DNA from: Sceloporus undulatus
Lineage: Eukaryota > Chordata > Lepidosauria > Squamata > Phrynosomatidae
Assembly: GCF_019175285.1 (NCBI RefSeq)
Contig: NC_056524.1
Location: 173,276,271-173,340,270 of the forward strand
Reading direction: 5' to 3'
Length of the DNA: 64,000 bases
Made by a program: the position numbers and the translations under genes. The notes beneath the pieces are model-generated. The model saw only the letters and a list, made by a program, of their open reading frames with translations, was not told where the DNA came from and did not search any database. Shown in pieces: positions 12,016 to 24,000 of this stretch. Every line of letters starts with the position of its first letter. The first letter of the stretch is position 1.

Positions 12016-15000
12016 CTGTAAAAGAAAGCCAAATCACTGAAGCCATTGTCCAGAATCTGGTCCAGTGCCATTATTCTTTTCAGTCTGTACAATACTCATT
12101 GCCAAATTCTCCCATAAAGTTCACTGGAGAAAGAATAAGCTTCCCAGTTTCTTCACGAAAGGTTTCCTACCTCTCCCATTTTGTGCAGTGTGTCATTTTA
12201 TGCAGGGGGCCAACAAAAATGTCTACCAACCTCTGATCATTGCTTCAGAAATTTGCAATTACAGTTTAGCTTACAAATAACTGGCAAAGTAGGTTATATG
12301 GAGATAGACAACTTGGTCATCACTAAACCACTGAATGTACCGCAGTCACACACTTCTTCAAGTTTTGAAGGACTACATTAAGAAATCTGTTGTGTTAGCC
12401 ACAGGCCATAACTATTGGTTCTGTCTAAAACATGAGTTTGCATTTACCTGTAGCATCTAAATACACTGGACAAGGACGTTGGCTGAATCAGACTCTCAAA
12501 TACGTCAAGGCTGCCCTAAGCTTATCTTTGGATAACAACATCTCAACACTTTTGTCAAGCACATTTGTATTCTCAAAGCTCTAAAAGCCTAAGGACAATA
12601 AGTCAAGTTAGAGAGATAGCTTTCTCTACCAGGGGTGAGCAAACTGGCCGCCTGCAAATTCAATCTGGACCCTGGACCAATTTTATCAGTTCCACAGGTC
12701 AGAAAAAGAAAAAAAAAAGTTGTAACAGAAAGAGCACATACAGGAATGCTACTTCTCCATTTCATACATAACATGTGTATATTATGCAAATATATGTACG
12801 ACCCAGTGCATATACTCTATAAAAATCAAACTGAATCCATAATTATTACAAAAAATAGATTTTGGTCCCTCACAGACCACTGTATCAAAAGAGTATCCCT
12901 AAGAGTATGGGAAGATATTATCTTTCTATTACAATACAGAATTACTTGATTCCAAGAAGAGGTACACAAATGAACATTATAACTATTCTTAAACATCTGG
13001 AGGTACTCACTCTGTTGTTTTTCCTTCCAACAGTTATTTCTGAGGTTTGCAATGTAATCATCTTCCACACTCCTTTCCACATTTTTCAGATTTGTCCCAG
13101 TATATTCTTCTGCAAAGTTCTCAGCTACATAGTATACTACTTTCAAATGATCAGTCACTCTTTTGTATATATGGCCGACAGATCTGGGGGAAAAAGAAAG
13201 GGGGAGAGGGAAGGGATAATGAAAATAGTCAGGATAAAGAAACTAAGTTTAATCAATTGATAAGATGTAGAGCAGTGTTGTTAGAACAAGAAATGGCCAT
13301 AAAGCTCCCTAGTCTGGATGGCTGGTGTTGGGGAATCAGTGATCCCTTTTATAGAATCATAGAATTGGAAGAGACTGCAAGGGCCATCAAGTCCAACCCC
13401 ATTCTGCCATGCAGGATCTCTCAATCAAAGCATCCCTGACTGATGGCCATCCAGTTTAAAGACCTCCAAGGAAGGAGACTTCACTACACTCCAAGGGAGT
13501 GTGTTCCACTGTTGAACAGCCCTTACTGTCAGGAAGTTCCTCCTAATGTTGAGGTGGAATCTCTTTTCCTGGAGCTTGTATCCCTTGCTCCGGGTCCTAG
13601 TCTCTGGAGCAGCAGAAAACAAGCTCTGCTTCCATACAATCCGCCCTGTACCTTAAGGTCCTCTGGGAGGAATTTACTACAACCCTTAAAGACCAGGCTG
13701 ATGGCGACCTCCCAGAGGACATTTTCTGCAACCGCTCCCAATGTATGGAATGGCCTGCCGGACGAGATCCGTCACATTAACAATCTAGAGAGCTTTAAAA
13801 AAGCCATTAAGATGGATCTCTTCCGGCAGGCCTTCCCGGAATAAAATACTCAGCCACAGATAAAACTTTCCATCTAGTGACTCTGCCCTAGTTTGTTTGG
13901 ATTAGTTGGTTTTTAATCTTATATTGTTTAATCTTGTTTTAGGGGGGGGGTTTCTGTGTATATACTGTATAGTTGTATTTTAACTTGCTGTACGCTGCAT
14001 TGATTGCTTGGCAAAAAGCGGGATAGAAATTTAAAAAATGTTTTTATCTTTATTTTTATGAGCATGTCAAAGTTACAGCATGGTCAGTGATCATGCTGGC
14101 TGGGGGATTCTGGGAGTTGTAGTCCACAGAGTAACTTGTTCAAACTTTGGTAGAGCAGCAGTCACTTGCTCTCCATCCCCTACCCCAGTTAGGACAGGGC
14201 AGAACAGCCTTGGAGGGATAGTGTTATCTCAGTGTATTGCCATTTGCTCTTATTCTGAACATTAAGGCTCTATAATATTTCAAACAAAAGCAAGACACAC
14301 ACATGGATGAGATCCCCACTGTGAGAAACTATTTCTGCTCATGGTAAAATTTACACAAACTGATATTTCTGGCAGAGGATTACTACAGCAAACCAATCTG
14401 TGACTAACCACACAAGCCAGCTTGGAAGTTATGAAGTATAACTCCAAGAATAACTCCAATACACTATCACCACTGGCCATGCTGGCTGGGAAGATCCTTG
14501 GGAGTGGGTGCTCCCCAAAAATGCTCTGGCACATGTGACACAAACATGGTGGGATGAAAGCAACAAACCAACACTTGACCTACATCACAAGATGCTCTTA
14601 GCCCAAAGGAGTTATAGTCCAATGTGCAAAGCAATCTCACAAGTACTCAAAACACAGTTTTGGTGACCAAAATTAAGGTACAGACATACTTCAATTAACA
14701 AAGCTAATGACAAAGAAGCTCCTTTTAAAGAAGCCTTTTTGCACCCCCTTGCCCTCCTGAATTTTTACAGCAGCATCTGCCTTTGGAGGATGGTGAAAAG
14801 GGTCTGTTACTTTAAGTGCTGAATTACAGCAGTATGTCTGAAGTAAAGAGTGCAATAAAGCTTGAACTGGAAAAGAATGGGATTCTTCTGCTCTATTAGA
14901 TCCTACTGCTGCTGTATGTGCCTGCCTACGAGAGGTCATGTAAACAGCCGCTGCCTCCAGAGCACCCTAGTGAGAATGCACGAAAAGCAAAAGGAAAAAG

Positions 15001-18000
15001 CAGATTGCCCACCAGCATGTTTAAAAGTATAGATCTACAGGTTTGGCCACCAAAATGGGATTCCTAAGAAAAGGGGGCTGATGAAAGGAAGTCATTGCTA
15101 GATGCGTTCCGGAAGAAGCTTTTAAGTGATCTCTAGACAATTCAAAATGGTTCTGTTTATTTATGCAACACTCCTCTGATCTGGTTCTTCCATTTCTCAT
15201 GGGCTTATTGTTAATTTTGGATAAAATGTTTGCTTAAACACCAGTTTTTGAGGGGGGGAGGTGGTGTGTGATTTAGGAAACCCATCCTATTTTTTCCATG
15301 TTATTTCTGCCTCTGCTACCAAATTTTTCTATTAAAGAAATAATGCCCAGGAACACATCTACTTTGTTAACTGAAGTAGACCAGCTGTACTGCCAATCTA
15401 ACGTGCAAGAGAGTTTAGCTTCTTTTGATGAATTTGTTTCCACCGAAGACAACATGCAATAAGGCTCAGGAGCATTCTCATGGCTTCTGAACCCCTGCCT
15501 CTTTAGCAGTCAGAGGCAACATTTTGCTAAGAATGTGCTCAGATTATCAGGTCATCCCAAAAGCTTTGATGAGCAGGCAAAGCAAATAGTGACATGTCAC
15601 CACTGCCCCCTGCTGGGTGGTTCTATGAGCTGATCTGGCACCATCACTTCAGCTTTAATGACAAATACTGGCAGAATGCATTTATATTAAATTCTGTTGC
15701 TCAAGCAGCGGATGGGATTGCTGCCAAGATGTTTGCCATTTAGTTGATGCAGCTAATCTGCTTGCGATGAATCAACAGTGGAACTGATGGACTTGGCTTC
15801 CTATTCAAATCTCTCCAGGGGGAGGGATATAGCTGATCATAAAAAATGAAGGAGCAAGGTCTACAGTCTGTGAACAGAGCAGAATCGAAGGGTTAAACCC
15901 AAAGGGAAATGCCAGCCAGCAGGGTTCAAACCCTTCCCCTGACTTCTTCCAGTGAATTAAGCCTGTACAGCTCCCAAAGAAAAATCCAGTAGCAGTGGCT
16001 TATGTGTAGGAATATAAAAAAGGAATACTGTACTAGATTGAAGGCAGCTGAATAACAGCCCATTTAAGGCCAAGAATAGTAATTTCCTCCAATTTAGCTG
16101 TTATGGGGCCATTCCTCAACTCAGAAAGTTTGGATAATAATTTCCATCATCCCTAAAAGGACACATTGGCTAGGTATGATTAGTCTAATTAACAATTTGT
16201 AAGATGCTCTAGCAGAAGAGCAAAACATAAAAACTCTGAATGAATGAATTGCTTCTGAAAAGCAGCAGAAGGCTGTGCTAGAGGTCAGACTTTAAACCTA
16301 GGAGGCACCTGTGTGTGTCTGTGCCTTCAAGTTACCTGCTGACCCCATGAACTTCACAGGGTTTTCTTAGGTAAGGGCTGCATCCGTACTGCAGAAATAA
16401 TCCAGTTTGACATCATTTTAACTGCCATGGCGCACTGCTATGGAATTATGGGATTTTTAGTTTATTGTGGCACCAGAGGTCTCTGACAAAGAAGGCTAAA
16501 TATCTCACAAAACTACAAATCCCAGAATTCCATAGCATTGAGCTATGGCAGTTAAAGTGGTGTCAACCTAGATTATTTCTGCAGTGTGGATGCAGTCTAG
16601 GAACACTCAGAGCTGGAATTGCCAGTTCCTTCCTCTGCAATATAGTCGACAGCATCTGGGATTCACTGGTGGTTGCCCATACAACCATTACCCAGGGCTG
16701 ATCCTGATTGGCTTCCAAGATCAGACAGGATCTGGTGCCTTTAATCCAGTTTGACATCACTTCACAGGCACCTGCTTCACAGGAAACTGCTGGATGCTGT
16801 TCTAAATGTGAGTACTGTATGCTGCTCAGAAAAACCTTGAGCAGACTTGGGTTTTCATTCCAGTGTATGACACCTCCTGCCCTGTCCTCAGTTACCTTGC
16901 AACTTTTTCAATCTGTTATGATTCTGAAATCCCCAATTTTGCCACCAAATGTATGGCAATCTGCCATGCTCTGAACACTGCTGAAGAATGAGTCACAACC
17001 AGCACAAGCGCCATTGCAGTCCAGTAGTTAAGAGAGAGTTGGGCTGATATTTGGGAGGCCAAGGTTCAAGTCCCCATTACTACTACTACTATTACTATTA
17101 TTAGTTTTATACTAATTTAACAATTATACTAACAGATTTCCCCCAATAATGGAAGACAAGACAGTTTACAAATTATTAAAAACAGTACAGATTAGAAACA
17201 TACAACATCTGTAAAAAGTTATTTGAAAAACAATCAAACAATCTCCAGAGTTAAAATCATTACATAATTAAAATAGTGTGAAAAAATCAAGAAACTGTAT
17301 ACCATTAAAAGCCTGATAGAATAGAAAAGTTTTACTTTGCTGAAGAAAGGGAACAAAGAGAAAACCATTTTAGCTACACTAAAGAGGGAGTTCCAAAGTC
17401 TAGGAGCAGCCACCAAGAAGGGGAGGTACAGGAACAGAAAAAAGGTCTGTTCCTGAGATCTTAAGGGCTCACACAGGCTAGTTTAGGGCAATATGGCCCA
17501 TCAAATAGCCATTCTCAAGCAGGCAATGGCTATGTGTGAAAAAAGAGACTAACATACAGACACAATTGGGATAACATGCACCAAATGCTCAGGCTCATCT
17601 AAATACTCATAGTCATATATAAATCTTTAGAATTAGCACCAAACGTTTAAAATATAACACCCACAAAACAGATGTATAAATAAAAGCTAGTTCATATAGT
17701 GGGCAATAACAATGCAAAATACAGAATTTTCATACACAATGAAATGTATAACAGAGGTAAAAACGTATCTGTTGTGTTATACTGTATGTGTATTTTGTAT
17801 TTTATTTATATACATGCTGTTGTGTGATATTCTGGGTTTAGTTTTTGTATCAAATTCTAAGCATTATACATAGAGGCCCCATACAGACAGGCCAAATAAA
17901 GCTGCTTCGGACACTTTGAAGGTATGCTGTTAAATGCTGCATGCGTCCTAAGAATCCAGAGCCACACCAAGCCACGATCTAGTCCTAAGGACTGGAGCAC

Positions 18001-21000
18001 AGCTTTGGCACAGCTTCCGGACTCTTAGGACGCATGCAATATTAAACAGCATACCTTCAAATGTCCTGAAGCAGCTTTTTTGGCAGTCTGTATGGGGCCA
18101 AAGATTACTTTTAGTCTTTGGGCATTTGATCTCAGTCTCTCACCGAACTATGGCCTGTTTCAGTCAGACAAAATAAAGCTGCTTCGATTCGCCGTGGAGG
18201 TATGGTGTTTCAATGATGCATGCGTCCTAAGAGTCCAGAAGCCACACCCAAGCCACGCTCCGAGCGTGGCTTTGTGCAACTTCTGGACTCTTAGGACGCA
18301 TGCATCATTGAAACACCATACCTCCACTGTGATCGAAGCAACTTTTTTTGGCTGTCTGTAACAGGCTCTGAAACTTATGTTGACTTCATGGGCCATCACT
18401 CTCTCAGCCTTACTTGTCTACCTCACAGGTTACTGTGAGGTGAAAGGAGGATGAGATCCATGAATGCTATCCCTTTAATAGTACAGAGGGAGTTCCATGT
18501 AAATGATGACTAACTAGCCACATCAGGGCTAGTGACCTTTCCTACACTGATAGGGCAATGGCATAATACACAAGACCTCCACACTCTTGGAAAGACTGCC
18601 CACAGCTTTTCAAAACTGTCTCAAATGAAGTTGGCCATTGTAAGCAGGAATGGAATCATCTGGCCCTCCATGTGCTGTGGGTCTGCAACTCCCGGCAGCC
18701 CACATAGGCAATGTGGTGGGAAATGCTGTAGCTGCAGCGTGACAACATTGGAGGTTGTGTGATTCCCCTTCTGTAAGCTATTGCTCCATTTCATATGCTT
18801 GTACTCAGATTATTAGGGCCTGAGAATACATGTTACACAACCATTGTGCAAGGATAAACCTGATTTCAGATGACCAGCCTTCTGTCATTCTGTGACTTTG
18901 TAGAGCCACTTGATTATAGCCAGACCAACTGATTTGCCTGAAATCAAGCACCATGGGTGAAGTCTAACATCCATGCATTTTATAAATTTGTACAAGATCT
19001 ACCTTCAAGATAGGATTGTAAATAATCGGAACTGAATATACGTGCGTAATGGAATACTATACTGCTACACTTTGCTTCTTGCTTTGATTTCAGGTTTCAG
19101 AGAAATTTTCAATACTGAAAACGCCTGTGAGCCCATGCTGAGAGCAATATCCAAGCACTTCCCACACCCACTTCCCACATCCATTAAGGAATGTTCTACC
19201 AAAGGATGTGCATTTTTTAGCCTTTTTTGTCTCTATTTTATAGAACTGGCTTTTTCTTAAGGTGCTAAGACTTGAATCTACTTTCCCTTCCCCAATAGAT
19301 GTTTGTGCTCCTGCTGTATTTCAGAATGGTAGTATGCTTCACTCACCCCCACCTTAGGTCAGGTGTAAGAGTCATTATCTGGGGTTCTTCAACCTACACT
19401 TAATGGGTGTATGTGGCAGATTTCACTTGGCATACAGAATTTGAGATACCCGTATTTTCCGGCATATAAGACGACTGGGCGTATAGACGACCCCCAACTT
19501 TTCCAATTAAAATATAGAGTTTGGGATATACTCGCTGTATAAGACTACCCTCTTCCAGCGCACATCAATAAAAATTAAAAAACCATCAGATTTGATTTCA
19601 ATATGGTAATTTAATTCAAATGCTTATGACATGCAGGTACTTAGCAGGAAAACCTGTTATATACAAAGCCTGCTTGGATTGGTCAGCTCTCCCTGCCTGC
19701 CCACCCCTCCCTGTCTCCAGATTTTCTTCTACCATACTTGTACAGCACCACCCTTGCTACTTTCATACGGTCACCACGTCGAAGGGTATGCGGCCGCTGC
19801 AATTTTGAGCTCCCCCCACCATATGCGGTGACCGCAGATTTTCCAGTCCGGCTCAGAAGTTCAGCCCTATAAGGACAACACCGGCGTTATAAGAGACCCC
19901 CGACTTTTGACAAATTTTCCTGGGCTAAAAGTGTCTTTACGCCCAGAAAATACAGTACTTGAAATGGTGCCTTGTTTGGGAAACTCAAATCTGGTCAACC
20001 TTTCCACATATTGCCTAGTCATTTTTCTCAAATGGACACTGGACAACTAGATCCTATAATTACCAGATTACATACACCCAGTTATCTAGTTCGTGGAAAA
20101 ATCCTTCCTTTTGAATTACGGCTAGGGGCAAAAGTGAAACCTATTCCCAACCAAAAGCCCAACTGCAACTTGCCTTTCATTCTTTTTGCATTCCTCTTTA
20201 TGTGCATGAAGCAGAATGGCAAGAGAAACACACACCCGCAGAAGAAGGATTCTCTCTCTGGCTCTTGAGCTAAAGTATGCCAGACTTCTCTCTCTTTCTA
20301 GCTGATTCAAGAAGTACAAGTGGCAAATGGGGAATTGACAAAGGGGGTGCTGTTGGATGCACTGTGGGGTGATTTCAAAGCCTGTTAGCTGTTCTCTTCC
20401 TGAAAAAATGATGCAAGAAAGGGTTGCAAAGGGGAAGTAAACATTCTGCAGAGTTGTCCTTGCTGCGTATCTGGTACTTTTCCAGATATAATCTGCAGCC
20501 CTCGCCTCTGTCATTCTGTGCCTTAATCAGCTGGTAAAATTGGTCATTGCACAAGGAATGTTATTCTCTCCACCCAAAGCTGAGTTAATAGTCTCAGCTG
20601 TTAAAGCACTACAGGTATCCTTCACACAGCCAGGAAAATGCCTATCACTGGAGAAGAACCAGATTTTCCTTTGTTCTTTGACAGTCCTGATGGGTGGCTT
20701 GCTAGAAGGGCAGAGTTAAACAGTGCAGGGACATTTGAAAAAAGACAGTAGGGGGAGAAGAGAATTCTCTTTACACCTTTACATAAATGAAAAGTTCATT
20801 TTGACACCGACCTGAGCAATCTCAGCAGGATCCTCTCTATCCTTGTCACTTTAACATTCATAAAAGAAATGCAGGACAAATGCCCCTAATCCAAGACTTC
20901 CTGAACAGGAAATGAAAAGAAACAAGGTGTTTATATAGGAATCCTTCCACTGGGTAAGGAGTTCTAATAACCACCAGTTTCTTTGAAAACTGGGCAACTG

Positions 21001-24000
21001 ATTCATGAAACTAATATGTACCAGTTTCTGTAGAAGCCCCATGGCAGATTTTACGCAACTAATTCTTTACCCCAATGCATACTGAGGTCCTACAATTCTT
21101 TTCCATGTGATGCATGAAAGTTTTAAATCTTCTTATCCCAGTGGCATTACTGAAAGCCAGGAGATACTTGTGGTAAATGTCGGAAGAAAGAGAAGCAAAC
21201 ACGGGAAAGAACACGCCAAAACCAGCCAGCAACTGGCAAACAGTGCTGCATTGGCACTTTGTTCTTCCCATACCCTTAAGTGCCCAAGATAACTGTGTAG
21301 AAGGTAATGGGAACTAACGGTCTGTGACTCAAACTGTAAGGTGGACTGGAGCCATCATCTGGCTGAGAGCAGACACAATTATGAGGATGAGATAGGCATC
21401 AGCTGGACAAACATACCAAGGCCACCCTGCAGAGGAGAAAGGAAGGCTGTCAGTGTATTTGCATTCATAAACAGCTTGCTATTTCCCACTCTTGTCTTGC
21501 TCAGACCAAGCCATTTTTCAGCCCTGTTTACACAAGGAGGAAGATTCAACACAGATGAGTTTGGCAATACAACTTGAGCACATTCAGCATATTCGCTATT
21601 TTCACAACATCAGTATAACACCCCTTGAGTTGGGTCCTCAGTATATTACCTTATCCCAATACTTGATAGTGGCGGGGCTCAGAGAACAGAATTTTACTTA
21701 GTGTCCTTGGAAAGTTCACGGTGGAATTCAGATTGGAACCAGTGACAATCTGATTCTGGGCTCAAACTCTTGCATCTATGCTTTACTGCTACCCAGTAGT
21801 TGAAATACGATTGGGGAAAGGAAGAGGAGAGAGAGACAAGCTTGCTGAAACTATTCATCAAGTATGATCAGGATACTCTGCAAAAGCGTATCTGTGACTT
21901 GTTAATTCACCCGCAATCCAGCTGGAGCAGTATACATTCATCTCTATTCATTTGTGACTGACAAGTGTATAACTTCATTGTTCTTTTGGAAGCAAAGCTT
22001 GGTATTTCAATCAAACACTACCTGAAATGTACTAGTCAGTAGTATTGCTAGCAACACCGTATTTGTTAAAGAATTACACTGCATTTTAGAGAGACTGTCT
22101 GGAAAAAATCATGTGTATAGATTAATGAGAGCCAGATGTGTGGGTTTTGGGTGTTGGACTGTGATTCTGGAGACCAGGGTTCTAATCGCTAGCAAGGAAC
22201 CCACTAGGTATCTTGGACAAGTAACACTCTCTCAGCATCAGAGGAAGGCAAATCCTGCTATGGAAACCCTATGTAAGGCTCCATTAGGCTTACCATGAGT
22301 CAACAAACAACAGAAGGCACACAACAAACAACACAGATTAAAACTGCAGTATTTTCTGCCTTAAGTTACCTGTGCAATGCCAGGGTATAAACTAAATATT
22401 ACAGATGGTTATGTATAGAGGTATGTTGACTTTCTGAGCTTGGAGGTCAGCTTCCCCATGAGAAGGTCTACAGTACATTGAGATCTGATGGTGCAGCTCA
22501 CTCCACTGAATCAGGGTCACAATGGACAGGTTAGCCTGGAGAATCCAGAACTTGGCACTCCCCCTTTGGGGGTAGCATATGATCTGAATGTGTGAAATTG
22601 TGTGTGCTCCCTCCTCTTACATACAGCATCTTTGGTCTTCTCCCTGCCAGTGTTGGCTACACTGACATCTAACACTTAATGTGTGCACGCTCATATTTAA
22701 TGTAGAAGAGTAGGCATCACATGTGACAACTGGTATGCCAGATTCTATTGTATATGGGTGGTCAGTCCTACAAAGGCTTACTTAGTGCCCTCTGCCTTTT
22801 AGCTGGCAGGATGGGGGTGCTGTTACATCATTTCTATGAACCGAAAGTGACTCCTTCAATTTTTAACTAAGAGTAATGTACTAATCTGGAGATCTCTGTT
22901 GAGAGCCCGACGGAAATTGGCTTAAGAAAACCTTTAATGGTTGGTGGATTCTCCTGGCGCACTAAAACTTATTCTTATTCTTCCAGTTTTGCATTTTATG
23001 CTCAGTAAGTCTTGGTTGCCGAGTCAGAGCTTGGAGGTGTGGCTCCAGAATCTGTCAGTCAGCATGGCCAGGGCTCATGCTAGCTAAAAGACTGCATCCA
23101 TTGTAGTCCTCAACACCTAACATTTCTCATTTCTGGCCAAAGTACACTTGGAAGCAGAAAGTCTCCTTGGAGCAGTCACAATAGTTTGAAAGCTTGTGTC
23201 AAAAGCTTACTGTCCAAATTTGGTGGGACAGTTCAAAACTCTCATGCCTGCCATACCCCTGGAGTCAGGCTAGTAGAGGTGTACTGGAATCATTCATTTT
23301 TGGATATTCGATAATGGAGCAAAGGCTATAAAGCTGAAGGGTTTCTGCCCTGTAGCTCACAGGCACTCAATTTGCTAGGAAGGAGAACTTTAGCAAAAAA
23401 CACAAATCATTTTCAAAATCCAATTTAAAGGAGCTCCATTCAGTCCATTGGAAATACCGTAATATTGGCACTTCAGCACAAGCGAAGAGAAGTACTCACT
23501 CATCATCTATCTGCAACTCAGTCTTAAAGGCAGAGCGCAGCATTCAAAACACAATTTTAAATGAAAAAAACACAATGCCTTGTTGCACCTTTGCCCTGCG
23601 GAAAAGTGAAAAAATTAACAGACCAGTTAGGATGGAGGAGTACAACATTTGCTTTTTCTGAAATAATTTTGCATGTTTTGAAGTTTTTATTTTTTAATTC
23701 TCTTCTTTCTTGTTGCAACTTACGTCGCCTTGATGTTCCCTCCTGTCAGGCCTCTGGTGGTAGGTATACCGCATCCGGCCATTACTATATACATGAACAT
23801 TACCTGTACAGAGGAGAGAAACATTTTAACAATGAGAGAAAGAAAATTATTTCAGCTAACCAAATCAGGAAACGGAACAGAAAGAAGAAGCTCAAAACAT
23901 TCCACTCCTGGAATGGAGTTTAACAAGGTGCTATCAACTGCACTGCGAATTTAGAAAATGAGGTCCTTAATAATAGGACAAAACTCATGGTGGTAGAGTT

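Larger units (their letters stand above)
13184..21318 (-). other. DNAJB12 intron 6
   Basis: Holds an antisense CR1 piece, an L2-like LINE end, a 5S-derived SINE split by a MITE, two adjacent palindromic transposons and a 0.5-kb DNA transposon, each listed separately. Stretches 14140-16310, 18760-19445 and 19960-21318 show no gene or repeat that I recognise. The CTCF motif at 15603-15616 is in the first of these. Confidence 0.75.

Noticed and set aside
13443-13844. 133-codon frame on the plus strand
   Set aside because: A chimera of antisense CR1 and the sense L2-like C-terminus, not a gene.
17010-17085. tRNA gene
   Set aside because: It has A- and B-box-like words, but the flanking sequence does not form a cloverleaf and it lies in a SINE context.
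18080-18399. Frames of 93 and 79 codons on opposite strands with nearly the same peptide
   Set aside because: Expected from a perfect palindrome read on both strands.
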